Assembly (NCBI RefSeq): GCF_015689175.1 | Contig: NZ_CP065047.1 | Span: 5,894,134-5,958,133, forward strand | DNA: 64,000 nt | DNA from: Mycobacterium kubicae | Lineage (GTDB): Bacteria; Actinomycetota; Actinomycetes; Mycobacteriales; Mycobacteriaceae | Direction: 5' to 3' | Shown: piece by piece, positions 46,106 to 56,326 of the stretch | How the letters are laid out: each line of letters starts with the position of its first letter | Position numbering within the stretch: position 1 is the first letter of the stretch | The notes under the pieces: generated by a model | What the model was told of the DNA's origin: nothing | Seen by the model: the letters and a program-made list of their open reading frames with translations, nothing else | Databases searched by the model: none | Program-made: the position numbers and the translations under genes

Positions 46106-48507
46106 GTGGGCTGCGCCTGCGCCGCGCCTCGTTGCTGCGCCTGCTCGCGGTGATCGGCATCATCGCCGGTCTGGACATGGGGCTCACCGTCGCCGCGGCC
46201 ACCCCGAACGCGACCGCCGGCGAGCCGAGCGCGACGCCGTTCGTTCAGGTGCGCATCGACCAGGTGACCCCGGACGTGGTCACCACCACCAGCGATCCCG
46301 TCGTCACGGTCAGCGGAATGGTCATCAACATCGGCGACCGCCCGGTCCGCGACGTCATGGTCCGCCTGGAACACGCCGCCGAGGTCAGCTCCTCGACGGG
46401 GTTGCGGACGTCGCTGGACGGCGGCACGGACCAATATGAGGCGGCCGCGGACTTCCTCACGGTGGCCCCAGAACTGCAACGCGGCCAGCAGGCCGGCTTC
46501 ACCCTGACCGCGCCGCTGCGCTCGCTGACCAAGCCGTCGCTGGACATCACCAAACCCGGCATCTTCCCCGTGCTGGTCAACGTCAACGGCACGCCCGACT
46601 ACGGCGCGCCCGCCCGGCTGGACAACGCCCGGTTCCTGCTGCCCGTGCTCGGCGTGCCTCCGGACAAAGCCGGTGACATCGAGTCGGTCGTCGCGCCGGA
46701 AACCACCAAGCCGGTGTGGATGACGATGCTGTGGCCGCTGGCCGACCGGCCCCGGTTGGCGCCCGGCGTCCCCGGCGGCACCATCCCGGTCCGCCTCGTC
46801 GACGACGACCTGGCCACCTCCCTGTCCACCGGCGGCCGCCTGGACACCTTGCTCAGCGCCGCGGAATTCGCCACCAGCCGCGACGTGGACCCCGACGGCA
46901 GCGTCGGGCGCGCCCTGTGCCTGGCCGTCGACCCCGACCTGCTGGTCACCGTCAACGCGATGACCGCCGGCTACGTGGTGTCCAACGCTGCCGACGGCCC
47001 CGCCCAGCTACCCGGCACGCCCACCCACCCCGGCACCGGCCAGGCCGCCGCCACCGTCTGGCTCAACCGGCTGCGCACGCTGGCGCACCGGACCTGCGTC
47101 GCGCCGCTGCCCTACGCCCAAGCCGACCTCGACGCGCTGCAACGGGTCAACGACCCCGGCCTCAACGCCACCGCCACCGGAACCACCGGCGAGATCGTCG
47201 ACCGCATCCTGGACGTCGCCTCGGTGCGCGGCGCCACCCTGCTGCCCGACGGCCCGCTGACCGATCGCACGGTCAATCTGCTCAGCGCCAACGACAGCAC
47301 GGTCGCCATCGCCGCCGCCGACTTCGCCGCCCACGACGCGCACGCCCTGCCCGAGGCCGGTCCCGCGCTCAGCGTCAACACCACACCCCGACGGCTGTCC
47401 CCGCAGGTGGTCACCGCGCCGTTCGACCCCGCCGTCGGCGCCGCCCTGGCCGCGGCCGGCGCCAGCCCCGCCGTGCCCACCTACCTGGATTCCACCCTGT
47501 CGGTGCGGATCGGGCACGATTCGCACACCGCGCGCCGCCAGGACGCCGTCGGCGCCATGCTGTGGCGCAGCCTGACCCCGGACGCCGGGCCGCGCACCCA
47601 GATCCTGGTGCCGCCAGCGTCGTGGAACCTGCAAGCCGACGACGCCCAAGTCCTGCTGAGCGCGCTGGCCACCACCATCCACTCCGGACTGGCGGTGCCG
47701 CGGCCGCTGCCCGCGGTGATCGCCGAGGCCGCCGCCCGCACCGAAGCCCCGCAACCGCCGGATGCCCGCGCGCCAGAACGCGGCCGGTTCAACGACAACG
47801 TCACCGGCGACATCTCCCACCAGGTGGGCCGGCTGTGGAAATTCACCTCGGCGTTGACCACCGATGACCGCACCGGGCTCACCGGCCCGCAGTACACCGC
47901 GCCGCTGCGCGAGGACATGCTGCGCGCGCTGAGCCAATCGGTGCCACCCGACACCCGCAACGGCTTGGCCCAACAACGGCTGGCGGTGGTCGGCACCACG
48001 ATCAACGACCTGTTCGGCGCGGTGACCATCGTCAACCCCGGCGGCTCCTACACACTGGCCACCGAACACAGCCCCCTGCCGTTGGCCTTGCACAACGGGC
48101 TGGCCGTGCCCATCCGGGTGCGGTTGCAGGTCGACGCGCCACCCGGCATGGCGGTCACCGACGTCGGCCAGGTCGAACTGCCGCCGGGCTACCTGCCGCT
48201 GCGGGTGCCCATCGAAGTGAACTTCACCCAGCGCGTCGCCATCGACGTGTCGCTGCGCACTCCGGACGGGACGGCGCTGGGCGAACCGGTGCGCCTTTCG
48301 GTGCACTCCAACGCCTACGGCAAGGTGCTGTTCGCGATCACCTTGACCGCCGCCGCCGTCCTGGTCACCCTGGCCGGACGACGGCTCTGGCACCGCTTCC
48401 GCGGCCAACCAGACCCGGCGGACCTGGACCGCCCCGACCCGCACGACGCCATCCCGTATGAGCCACATCCGGTAGATCGTCGGGTCGACGAAGAGCAAAA
48501 CGTATGA
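46102..48507 (+). CDS. DUF6049-type secreted/membrane protein, Rv3909 family
   Basis: Product of 801 residues. It has an N-terminal signal segment ([22 protein letters not shown]), a large extracytoplasmic part with Ig-like regions ([19 protein letters not shown]), and one C-terminal membrane helix ([16 protein letters not shown]) with a short acidic tail. Function unknown, but the fixed position directly before murJ (four-base overlap with it) suggests a role in cell-wall assembly or MurJ control. Start GTG 46102 overlaps the mutT4 stop. Confidence 0.9.
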   Translation: MSGLRLRRASLLRLLAVIGIIAGLDMGLTVAAATPNATAGEPSATPFVQVRIDQVTPDVVTTTSDPVVTVSGMVINIGDRPVRDVMVRLEHAAEVSSSTGLRTSLDGGTDQYEAAADFLTVAPELQRGQQAGFTLTAPLRSLTKPSLDITKPGIFPVLVNVNGTPDYGAPARLDNARFLLPVLGVPPDKAGDIESVVAPETTKPVWMTMLWPLADRPRLAPGVPGGTIPVRLVDDDLATSLSTGGRLDTLLSAAEFATSRDVDPDGSVGRALCLAVDPDLLVTVNAMTAGYVVSNAADGPAQLPGTPTHPGTGQAAATVWLNRLRTLAHRTCVAPLPYAQADLDALQRVNDPGLNATATGTTGEIVDRILDVASVRGATLLPDGPLTDRTVNLLSANDSTVAIAAADFAAHDAHALPEAGPALSVNTTPRRLSPQVVTAPFDPAVGAALAAAGASPAVPTYLDSTLSVRIGHDSHTARRQDAVGAMLWRSLTPDAGPRTQILVPPASWNLQADDAQVLLSALATTIHSGLAVPRPLPAVIAEAAARTEAPQPPDARAPERGRFNDNVTGDISHQVGRLWKFTSALTTDDRTGLTGPQYTAPLREDMLRALSQSVPPDTRNGLAQQRLAVVGTTINDLFGAVTIVNPGGSYTLATEHSPLPLALHNGLAVPIRVRLQVDAPPGMAVTDVGQVELPPGYLPLRVPIEVNFTQRVAIDVSLRTPDGTALGEPVRLSVHSNAYGKVLFAITLTAAAVLVTLAGRRLWHRFRGQPDPADLDRPDPHDAIPYEPHPVDRRVDEEQNV

Positions 48508-51500
48508 GCCGCGCGCCCCGGCGGGTGCACTCTCATTCCATGGCACCGCCGCAGCGGCCGCCGCAACGCCCGCCCTTGTCACAGCCGCGCGCGCCCCTGC
48601 CGGCTCCGGGCCTGCCGCCGCGACCGGGCTGGACCCCGCAGCAAGGCCCGCAGCGCGCCCAGCCCACCCGGCACCGCGCCCAAGAACCGGAGATGAGCGA
48701 CGCCGCGCTGGTGTCGCGGTCCTGGGGGATGGCGTTCGCGACGCTGATCAGCCGGCTGACCGGGTTCGCCCGCATCGTGCTGCTGGCCGCGATCCTGGGT
48801 GCAGCGCTGTCCAGCTCGTTCTCGGTGGCCAACCAGCTGCCCAACCTGATCGCCGCGCTGGTCTTGGAAGCCACGTTCACCGCGATCTTCGTGCCGGTGC
48901 TCACCCGCGCCGAACAGGACGACCCCGATCGCGGTGCGGCGTTCGTGCGCCGCCTGGTCACCCTGGCGACCACGCTGCTGCTGGTCGCCACGGCGCTGTC
49001 TGTCGTTGCCGCGCCGCTTCTGGTGCGGTTGATGCTGGGCCGCGCCCCGCAGGTCAACGAGCCGCTGACCACCGCCTTCGCCTACCTGCTGCTGCCGCAG
49101 GTGCTGGCCTACGGCCTGTCGTCGGTGTTCATGGCAATCCTCAACACCCGCAACATCTTCGGGCCGCCGGCGTGGGCGCCGGTGCTCAACAACGTCGTCG
49201 CCATCGCCACCCTGGGCGTGTACCTGGCCGTCCCCGGCGAGCTGTCGGTCAACCCGGTCGAGATGGGCAACACCAAGCTGCTGGTGCTGGGCGTCGGCAC
49301 CACGCTGGGGGTGTTCGCCCAGACCGGGGTGCTGCTGGTGTCGCTGGGCCGCCAGCGCATCAGCCTGCGCCCGCTGTGGGGGATCGACGATCGGCTCAAG
49401 CGGTTCGGCGCGATGGCCGCTGCGATGGTGCTCTACGTGCTTATCAGCCAACTGGGCCTGGTGGTCGGCAACCAGATCGCCAGCACCTCCGCCGCGTCGG
49501 GTCCGGCGATCTACAACTACACCTGGCTGGTGCTGATGCTGCCGTTCGGCATGATCGGCGTCACCGTCCTCACGGTGGTGATGCCGCGGCTGAGCCGCAA
49601 CGCCGCCGCCGACGACATCCCCGCCGTGCTCGCCGACCTGTCGCTGGCCACCCGGCTGACCATGCTCACGCTGATCCCGGCGGTGGCGTTCATGACCGTC
49701 GCCGGCCCGGCCATCGGGTCGGCGCTGTTCGCCTACGGCCACTTCGGCGACGTCGACGCCGGCTACCTGGGCGCGGCCATCGCCTTGTCGGCGTTCACGC
49801 TCATCCCGTACGCGCTGGTGCTGCTGCAGCTACGCGTCTTCTACGCTCGCGAGCTGCCGTGGACGCCGATCGTCATCATCATCGTGATCACCAGCGTGAA
49901 GATCGCCGGCTCCCTGCTGGCCCCGCATATGACCGCGAACCGCGACCTGGTCGCGGGCTACCTGGGGCTGGCCAACGGGCTCGGGTTCCTCGCCGGCGCA
50001 ATCGTCGGTTACTACCTGCTGCGCCGCACCCTCAAGCCCCGCGGTGGCCAGCTCGTCGGGACCCGGGAAGTGCGCACCGTCCTGGTCACGGTGTCCGCGT
50101 CGCTGCTGGCGGGCCTGGTCGCGCACGTGGCCGACCGGTTACTGGGCCTGAGCGAGCTGACCAGCCATGCCGGTGGCATGGGTTCGCTGCTGCGGTTGCT
50201 GGTGCTGGCGGTGATCATGGTGCCGATCCTGGTTGCGGTGCTGGTCGGCGCGCAGGTGCCCGAAGCGCAAGCGGCGTGGGACGTCCTCGCGCGCCGGTTC
50301 GGTGGCCGCATTCAGCAACCGGCCGCCCGCAAGGTCACTGTGCCGGACCAATCGTCTCGGGGCCGGCCCGTCACGTACCCTGAGCAGAGGCATTCGTCCC
50401 TGCCGGGGGAAAGTGCGGTCCTGGAGCCGATCCGGCGCAGACCTCCGGTAAGCAATGCCGAGACAGGGAAAGGACCGGAGGTGAGCGAGCGCCCATCGGA
50501 TAGCGCCTCATCGAACGCTGCGTCGGGCACCGAGGTGTCGCGGCCAGTAGCCGACGACTTCCAGCCCGACATTCCCGCCGAACCCGACCGCGGCGTCCCG
50601 TCGGCGCCGCGCCCGGCCGACCAGCTCAACGGCGACCTGGCACCCGACCCGCGTGGTCCGCTGCCGTTCGACGCGCCCCGCGAGCGCGGCCCCGAACCCT
50701 CGGTCCCCCAAGACGACGTCAACCTGGTGCCGGGCGCCCGCATCGCCAACGGCCGCTATCGTCTGCTTATCTCCCACGGCGGCACCCAGCACCTGCAGTT
50801 CTGGCAGGCCCTGGACACCGCGCTGGACCGGCAGGTCGCGCTGACCTTCGTCGATCCGGACAAGAGGCTGGCCGACGACGTGGTCCAGGAGATCTTGTCC
50901 CGCACGCTGCGGCTGAGCCGGATCGACAAGCCCGGCATCGCCCGGGTGCTCGACGTGGTGCACACCCGCACCGGCGGCCTGATCGTGGCGGAGTGGATCC
51001 GCGGCGGCTCGCTGCAGGAAGTGGCCGACACCTCACCCTCACCCGTGGGCGCCATCCGGGCCATGCAGTCGCTGGCCGCGGCCGCCGACGCCGCCCACCG
51101 CGCCGGGGTCGCGTTGTCGATCGACCACCCCAGCCGGGTCCGGGTGAGCATCGAAGGCGACGTGGTGCTGGCCTACCCGGCCACCATGCCCGACGCCAAC
51201 CCGCAAGACGACGTCCGCGGCATCGGCGCCTCCCTGTACGCGCTGCTGGTCAACCGGTGGCCGCTGCCGGAATCCGGGGTGCGCAGCGGATTGACCCCGG
51301 CCGATCGGGACGCTTCGGGCAACCCCGTCGAACCGACCGTCGTCGACCGCGACATTCCGTTCCAGATTTCCGCGGTCGCCGTCCGCTCGGTCCAAGAGGA
51401 CGGCGGGATCCGCAGCGCCTCAACGCTTTTGAACCTGCTGCAGCAGGCCACCGCGGTGGCCGACCGCACCGAGGTGCTCGGTCCCATCGAGGACCTGAAG

Positions 51501-52199
51501 TCGCCGATCTCCCCGCGCCGCTCCTCCGGGCCCGCCGACGAGGAAGAGGTCCGCGCCCGCCGGCGCCGCAACCTGCTGATCGGGCTCGGGGCCGGCGCCG
51601 CCATCCTGCTGGTCGCCCTGCTGGTGCTGGCGTCGGTCCTCAGCCGCATCTTCGGCGACGTCGGCGGCAGCCTGAACAAGGACGAACTGGGCCTCAACGC
51701 GCCGGGTTCGTCGGCGGCCGGCTCCCCCGCCAGCACGGCGCCGGCCGGCAACGTCGTCAAACCAACCAAGGCCACGGTGTTCTCCCCCGACGGCGACGCC
51801 GACAACCCCGGGCAGGCCGGTCTGGCCATCGACGGTGACCCCACCACGTCGTGGCAGACCGACACCTACACCGACAACGCGCCGTTCCCCGGGTTCAAAA
51901 GCGGAGTCGGGCTGATGTTGCAGTTGCCCAAACCCACCGTGGTCGGCACCGTCACCATCGACATCTCCAGCACCGGCACCAAGGTCGAGATCCGCTCGGC
52001 GCAGAGCCCCAACCCGTCGAAGCTGGACGACACCACGGTGCTGGCGCCGGCCACCACCCTCAAGCCCGGGCACAACACGATCGCGGTCAAGACGTCCTCG
52101 ACCACGTCGAACCTACTGGTGTGGATCTCCACGTTGGGTCAGACCGACGGCAAGAGCCGCGCCGACATCTCCGAAATCACCGTGCAAGCCGCATCCTGA
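48504..52199 (+). CDS. murJ: MurJ (MviN) lipid II flippase fused to pseudokinase and extracellular domain
   Basis: Product of 1,231 residues. Order: Pro-rich cytosolic N-terminus (1-55); MurJ/MviN domain with about 14 helices (60-560), starting SWGMAFATLISRLTGFARI; acidic linker; protein-kinase-like domain (about 740-960) without the usual Gly loop and catalytic residues (NGRYRLLISHGGTQHLQFW), hence a pseudokinase; membrane helix (LLIGLGAGAAILLVALLVL); extracellular C-terminal domain of discoidin type (residues about 1090-1231). MurJ flips lipid II. In mycobacteria PknB phosphorylates the pseudokinase, which then recruits the FHA protein FhaA to limit peptidoglycan synthesis. Confidence 0.95.
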   Translation: MSRAPRRVHSHSMAPPQRPPQRPPLSQPRAPLPAPGLPPRPGWTPQQGPQRAQPTRHRAQEPEMSDAALVSRSWGMAFATLISRLTGFARIVLLAAILGAALSSSFSVANQLPNLIAALVLEATFTAIFVPVLTRAEQDDPDRGAAFVRRLVTLATTLLLVATALSVVAAPLLVRLMLGRAPQVNEPLTTAFAYLLLPQVLAYGLSSVFMAILNTRNIFGPPAWAPVLNNVVAIATLGVYLAVPGELSVNPVEMGNTKLLVLGVGTTLGVFAQTGVLLVSLGRQRISLRPLWGIDDRLKRFGAMAAAMVLYVLISQLGLVVGNQIASTSAASGPAIYNYTWLVLMLPFGMIGVTVLTVVMPRLSRNAAADDIPAVLADLSLATRLTMLTLIPAVAFMTVAGPAIGSALFAYGHFGDVDAGYLGAAIALSAFTLIPYALVLLQLRVFYARELPWTPIVIIIVITSVKIAGSLLAPHMTANRDLVAGYLGLANGLGFLAGAIVGYYLLRRTLKPRGGQLVGTREVRTVLVTVSASLLAGLVAHVADRLLGLSELTSHAGGMGSLLRLLVLAVIMVPILVAVLVGAQVPEAQAAWDVLARRFGGRIQQPAARKVTVPDQSSRGRPVTYPEQRHSSLPGESAVLEPIRRRPPVSNAETGKGPEVSERPSDSASSNAASGTEVSRPVADDFQPDIPAEPDRGVPSAPRPADQLNGDLAPDPRGPLPFDAPRERGPEPSVPQDDVNLVPGARIANGRYRLLISHGGTQHLQFWQALDTALDRQVALTFVDPDKRLADDVVQEILSRTLRLSRIDKPGIARVLDVVHTRTGGLIVAEWIRGGSLQEVADTSPSPVGAIRAMQSLAAAADAAHRAGVALSIDHPSRVRVSIEGDVVLAYPATMPDANPQDDVRGIGASLYALLVNRWPLPESGVRSGLTPADRDASGNPVEPTVVDRDIPFQISAVAVRSVQEDGGIRSASTLLNLLQQATAVADRTEVLGPIEDLKSPISPRRSSGPADEEEVRARRRRNLLIGLGAGAAILLVALLVLASVLSRIFGDVGGSLNKDELGLNAPGSSAAGSPASTAPAGNVVKPTKATVFSPDGDADNPGQAGLAIDGDPTTSWQTDTYTDNAPFPGFKSGVGLMLQLPKPTVVGTVTIDISSTGTKVEIRSAQSPNPSKLDDTTVLAPATTLKPGHNTIAVKTSSTTSNLLVWISTLGQTDGKSRADISEITVQAAS

Positions 52200-52240
52200 C
52201 AACCCGGCAGAGGTGAAGTGCCGCGGCCCCGGTGATTGGT

Positions 52241-52246
52241 TAGTGT
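52241..52246 (+). promoter_or_regulatory. -10 element for a leaderless sigM transcript
   Basis: TAGTGT (TANNNT type) ends exactly six bases before GTG 52253 and no ribosome site precedes that GTG. This fits a leaderless sigM mRNA. No ECF-type GGAAC -35 element was seen at the proper distance, so autoregulation from this promoter is not supported. Confidence 0.45.
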
Positions 52247-52252
52247 CCGGCC

Positions 52253-52804
52253 GTGGGCTCCGGGGGTGAGGATCGCAGCGACGCCGAACTGCTGGCCGCG
52301 CACGTCGCGGGTGACCGCTACGCCTTCCACCAGCTGTTCTTGCGTCACCACCGGCAACTGCACCGCCTGGCCCGGCTGACCGCCCGCACCCCCGAAGACG
52401 CCGACGACGCGCTGCAAGACGCGATGCTGTCGGCGCACCGCGGCGCCGGCTCCTTCCGCAATGACGCCGCGGTACGCAGTTGGCTGCACCGCATAGTGCT
52501 CAACGCCTGCCTGGACCGGCTGCGGCGCGCCAAGACCCACCCGACCGCCCCGCTCGAAGACGTCCATCCCGTCGCCGACCAGACCGGCCGGGTGGAGACG
52601 GCGATCCTGGTGCAACGGGCGCTGATGCGGCTTCCGGTCGAGCAGCGCGCGGCGGTGGTGGCCGTCGACATGCAGGGCTATTCGATCGCCGACACCGCCG
52701 CGCTGCTGGGCGTGCCCGAAGGCACGGTCAAGAGCCGATGCGCCCGCGCCCGCGCGCGGCTGGCGCAGTTACTGGGCTACTTGAACACCGCCGCCCCGGC
52801 ATGA
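52253..52804 (+). CDS. sigM: SigM, ECF RNA polymerase sigma factor
   Basis: Product of 183 residues. Region 2 is at about residues 23-90 (FHQLFLRHHRQLHRLARLT, then EDADDALQDAMLSAH). Region 4 is at about 120-175 (LPVEQRAAVVAVDMQGYS, then AALLGVPEGTVKSRCARAR). SigM controls some Esx/PPE and surface-lipid genes in M. tuberculosis. It is held by the anti-sigma product of the next gene, 15 bases downstream. The start at GTG 52253 fits the -10 box; earlier starts would be needed for the longest annotated forms. Confidence 0.92.
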   Translation: MGSGGEDRSDAELLAAHVAGDRYAFHQLFLRHHRQLHRLARLTARTPEDADDALQDAMLSAHRGAGSFRNDAAVRSWLHRIVLNACLDRLRRAKTHPTAPLEDVHPVADQTGRVETAILVQRALMRLPVEQRAAVVAVDMQGYSIADTAALLGVPEGTVKSRCARARARLAQLLGYLNTAAPA

Positions 52805-52819
52805 CCGACACTGGGGCGG

Positions 52820-53545
52820 ATGAGTGCAGCCGAGAACGACCCGCCGCTGACGGTTGAGCTGCTGGCCGACCTGCAAGCCGGACTGCTCGACGACGACACC
52901 GCCGCGAACCTGCGCGACCGGATTCGCGCCGACCCCGAGGCCCAGCGCGTACTGCTCAGCCTGCAGCAGGTGCGCCACGACGTCGCCGCGGTCGGCGCCG
53001 ATGCGGACTCGGCACCCGAGGTGCCCGCCGCCGTCACCGACAAAGTGTCCGCGGCGCTGCGGAGCGCCCCCGCTCCCTCGAGCGCGGCGCACGCCGCCCG
53101 GCCCCCGCTGCGCCCGGCCCGCATCGCCGCCGGCATCGCCGGACTCGGGGCGCTGGCCGCGGCGATCGGCGTCGGCACCACCGCCCTATTGCACGAACCG
53201 CCGCCCGCCCCGAGCGCACCGACGACCGCCCAGCACATCACCGTGTCCACGCCGCCGGCCACCATCCCGCTGTCCCCAGCTCAGATTCGGGACCTGCTCA
53301 ACCGGCGCCCCGACTACGGGCCGCTCAACACCGCCGGGATGCGGGCGTCCTGCCTGGCCGGCCTCGGCTACCCCACCTCGGTCCAGGTACTGGGCGCCCA
53401 GCAGATCGACATCAACGCCCGACCCGGCGTGCTGCTCGTGGTCCCCGGCGATACCCCCGACAGCCTGGCGGCGTTGGCCGTGGCGTTGAACTGCAGCGCC
53501 GCCGACACCGGCCTGCTGGCGAGCACCGTCGTTCCCCGCGCATAA
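52820..53545 (+). CDS. rsmA: anti-SigM factor, membrane-anchored
   Basis: Product of 241 residues. The acidic cytosolic N-terminus (LLADLQAGLLDDDTAANLRD) binds the sigma factor; one membrane helix near residues 95-118 (AAGIAGLGALAAAIGVGTTA) separates it from an extracytoplasmic domain. No HxxxCxxC zinc motif is visible. It corresponds to Rv3912, the SigM regulator called RsmA (not the 16S rRNA methyltransferase of the same name). Likely co-transcribed with sigM. Confidence 0.88.
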   Translation: MSAAENDPPLTVELLADLQAGLLDDDTAANLRDRIRADPEAQRVLLSLQQVRHDVAAVGADADSAPEVPAAVTDKVSAALRSAPAPSSAAHAARPPLRPARIAAGIAGLGALAAAIGVGTTALLHEPPPAPSAPTTAQHITVSTPPATIPLSPAQIRDLLNRRPDYGPLNTAGMRASCLAGLGYPTSVQVLGAQQIDINARPGVLLVVPGDTPDSLAALAVALNCSAADTGLLASTVVPRA

Positions 53546-53642
53546 CGGGTATGTCAGTGTGGTGCGACACGCAGGGGAACACCCGCCCTTACGCTGGCGT
53601 TCGTAGCGATTGGAAAACAATTTCCGAACTCGAAAGGCTCGC

Positions 53643-54629
53643 ATGACCGCTGCCTCCCCCACCCCAGACACCGTGCACGACGTCATCATCATTGGTTCCG
53701 GTCCGGCCGGCTACACCGCCGCCCTCTACACCGCCCGTGCCCAGCTGTCCCCGCTGGTGTTCGAAGGCACCGCGTTCGGCGGCGCGCTGATGACCACTAC
53801 CGAGGTGGAGAACTTCCCCGGCTTCCGCGACGGCATCACCGGCCCCGAATTGATGGACCAGATGCGTGAGCAGGCGCTGCGCTTCGGCGCCGACCTGCGC
53901 ATGGAAGACGTCGAGTCGGTGTCCCTCGAAGGGCCCGTCAAGACCGTCGTCACAGCCGACGGCGAAACGTACCGCGCCCGCGCGGTCATCCTGGCCATGG
54001 GCGCCGCGGCCCGCTACCTCGGCGTGCCCGGCGAACAGGAACTGCTCGGCCGGGGCGTGAGCTCGTGTGCCACCTGTGACGGATTCTTCTTCCGCGACCA
54101 GGACATCGCCGTCATCGGCGGTGGTGACTCGGCGATGGAGGAAGCCACCTTCCTGACCCGCTTCGCCCGCAGTGTCACCATCGTGCACCGGCGCGAAGAG
54201 TTCCGGGCCTCCAAGATCATGCTCGAGCGCGCCCGCAACAACGACAAGATCACCATCCTGACCAACCAGGCGGTCTTGGGCGTCGAGGGTGACACGACGG
54301 TCACCGGACTGCGCGTCCGCGACACCGTCACCGGCGCAGAGACCACCTTGCCGGTCACCGGTGTCTTCGTCGCCATCGGGCACGAGCCGCGCTCGGCACT
54401 GGTGCGCGATGCCGTCGAACTGGACCCGGACGGTTACGTGCTCGTGCAGGGCCGGACCACCAGCACCACGCTGGAGGGCGTGTTCGCCGCCGGCGACCTG
54501 GTGGACCGCAGCTACCGGCAGGCGATCACCGCCGCGGGCAGCGGCTGCGCCGCGGCCATCGACGCCGAACGTTGGCTCACCGAGCACGAAGCCGCTGACA
54601 GTACCGATCTGATTGGAGCAAGGCGATGA
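53643..54629 (+). CDS. trxB2: thioredoxin reductase TrxB2
   Basis: Product of 328 residues. FAD motif [11 protein letters not shown] near residue 18; redox pair Cys-Ala-Thr-Cys in [14 protein letters not shown] motif [10 protein letters not shown] with HRREEF; final FAD stretch [10 protein letters not shown]. It transfers electrons from NADPH through FAD to thioredoxin C. ATG 53643 has GAAAGG upstream and is chosen over a TTG at 53610. It overlaps trxC by four bases. It is essential in M. tuberculosis. Confidence 0.96.
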   Translation: MTAASPTPDTVHDVIIIGSGPAGYTAALYTARAQLSPLVFEGTAFGGALMTTTEVENFPGFRDGITGPELMDQMREQALRFGADLRMEDVESVSLEGPVKTVVTADGETYRARAVILAMGAAARYLGVPGEQELLGRGVSSCATCDGFFFRDQDIAVIGGGDSAMEEATFLTRFARSVTIVHRREEFRASKIMLERARNNDKITILTNQAVLGVEGDTTVTGLRVRDTVTGAETTLPVTGVFVAIGHEPRSALVRDAVELDPDGYVLVQGRTTSTTLEGVFAAGDLVDRSYRQAITAAGSGCAAAIDAERWLTEHEAADSTDLIGARR

Positions 54630-54976
54630 GCGATTCCCAGTCCGGCGCCACCATCGAGGTGTCCGACGCGTCGTTCGCAACGGACGTGTTGAGTAGCAAC
54701 AAGCCTGTGCTGGTTGACTTTTGGGCGACGTGGTGCGGGCCATGCAAGATGGTGGCGCCCGTCCTGGAAGAGATCGCCGCCGAGCGCGGTGAAGCGCTGA
54801 CCGTCGCCAAGCTCGACGTCGACGCCAACCCGGAAACCGCACGCGACTTCCAGGTCGTCTCGATCCCCACCATGATCCTGTTCAAAGAGGGTCAACCGGT
54901 GAAACGGATCGTCGGCGCCAAGGGCAAAGCGGCGTTGTTACGCGAACTCTCCGACGCGGTTCCCAACCTCGGCTGA
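54626..54976 (+). CDS. trxC: thioredoxin C
   Basis: Product of 116 residues with active site Trp36-Cys37-Gly-Pro-Cys40 ([11 protein letters not shown]) and the cis-Pro loop VSIPTMILF. It is reduced by TrxB2, encoded just upstream with an ATGA overlap. An imperfect CTGAT/ATCAG hairpin lies shortly after the stop. Confidence 0.97.
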   Translation: MSDSQSGATIEVSDASFATDVLSSNKPVLVDFWATWCGPCKMVAPVLEEIAAERGEALTVAKLDVDANPETARDFQVVSIPTMILFKEGQPVKRIVGAKGKAALLRELSDAVPNLG

Positions 54977-55105
54977 CCCCGTCTGATCCGGCGAATCAGG
55001 CGCGCGGTTGGCCTGGGGTTTTCTGGATATCGGCGAAGATCTGCGACAATAGCCGTTAGCTGCCGCGTATTTGCAGCTGCCAAATAGTCCCGGAGGGCCC
55101 TTGGT

Positions 55106-56326
55106 ATGCCGAGTCCGCGCCGTGAAGACGGCGACACGCTGCGCTGTGGTGACCGCGGCGCCGCAGTGGCCGAGATTCGAGCGACGCTCGCCGGGCTGGG
55201 GATGCTGGAAAGTCCCGACGAACAACTCATCACCGGCCGGCACGTCGCTGTCGAAGTGTTCGACGAGGAACTCGACCACGCGGTACGGGCCTTCCAGCAG
55301 CATCGCGGACTACTGGTCGACGGCATCGTCGGCGAGGCGACCTACCGGGCGCTGAAAGAAGCGTCCTACCGGTTGGGCGCCCGCACGCTGTATCACCAAT
55401 TCGGCGCTCCCCTATACGGAGACGACGTCGCCACCCTGCAGGCCAGGTTGCAGGATCTCGGCTTCTACACCGGCCTGGTGGACGGCTACTTCGGGTTGCA
55501 GACCCACAACGCGCTGATGTCCTACCAGCGCGAGTACGGACTGGCCGCCGACGGCATCTGCGGCCCAGAAACGTTGCGTTCCTTGTACTTTCTCAGTTCC
55601 CGGGTCACCGGCGGTTCACCACACGCGCTGCGCGAAGAGGAACTGGTGCGTAGATCCGGGCCGAAGCTGTCGGGCAAGCGGATCATCATCGACCCGGGCC
55701 GGGGCGGCTCGGACCACGGCCTGATCACCCAGGGGCCGGCCGGACCCATCAGCGAAGCAGATATTTTGTGGGACTTGGGAAGTCGACTCGAAGGCCGGAT
55801 GACCGCGATCGGCATGGAGACCTTCCTGTCGCGGCCCACCAACCACAGCCCCTCGGATGCCGAGCGCGCTGCGATCGCCAACGCGGTGGGCGCCGACCTG
55901 ATGATCAGCCTGCGCTGCGAAACCCAGGCGAGCCCGTCGGCCAACGGTGTCGCGTCGTTCCACTTCGGTAACTCACACGGCTCGGTCTCCACCATCGGCC
56001 GCAACCTGGCCGACTTCATCCAGCGAGAAGTGGTGGCCCGCACCGGGTTACGCGATTGCCGCGTGCACGGCCGCACCTGGGACCTGCTGCGGCTGACCCG
56101 GATGCCGACCGTTCAGGTCGACGTCGGTTACATCACCAACCCGGGTGATCGGGAGATGCTGGTTGCCGCGCAGACCCGCGACGCCATCGCCGAAGGAATC
56201 CTGGCCGCGGTCAAGCGGCTCTACCTGCTCGGCAAAAACGACCGTCCCACAGGGACTTTCACGTTCGCCGAACTGCTGGCTCACGAGCTGGCCGTCGAGC
56301 GCGCCAGCCGGCTCAGCGGTTCTTAA
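55106..56326 (+). CDS. cwlM: CwlM, regulator of MurA with amidase-like fold
   Basis: Product of 406 residues, as in M. tuberculosis. Two peptidoglycan-binding (PG_binding_1) repeats lie in residues 10-160 (DHAVRAFQQHRGLLVDGIVG; VDGYFGLQTHNALMSYQ). An amidase_3-type domain (about 190-375, starting KRIIIDPGRGG) follows. The C-terminal tail RPTGTFTFAEL carries the Thr cluster phosphorylated by PknB. In mycobacteria CwlM is cytosolic, lacks needed amidase activity in vivo, and when phosphorylated activates MurA. GGAGGG is nine bases from the ATG. The 3' end overlaps the convergent next gene by 14 bases. Confidence 0.94.
   Translation: MPSPRREDGDTLRCGDRGAAVAEIRATLAGLGMLESPDEQLITGRHVAVEVFDEELDHAVRAFQQHRGLLVDGIVGEATYRALKEASYRLGARTLYHQFGAPLYGDDVATLQARLQDLGFYTGLVDGYFGLQTHNALMSYQREYGLAADGICGPETLRSLYFLSSRVTGGSPHALREEELVRRSGPKLSGKRIIIDPGRGGSDHGLITQGPAGPISEADILWDLGSRLEGRMTAIGMETFLSRPTNHSPSDAERAAIANAVGADLMISLRCETQASPSANGVASFHFGNSHGSVSTIGRNLADFIQREVVARTGLRDCRVHGRTWDLLRLTRMPTVQVDVGYITNPGDREMLVAAQTRDAIAEGILAAVKRLYLLGKNDRPTGTFTFAELLAHELAVERASRLSGS

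Noticed and set aside
47008..48582. 524-codon minus-strand frame opposite the DUF6049 gene
   Set aside because: Antisense shadow, Gly/Gln/Arg/Val-rich.
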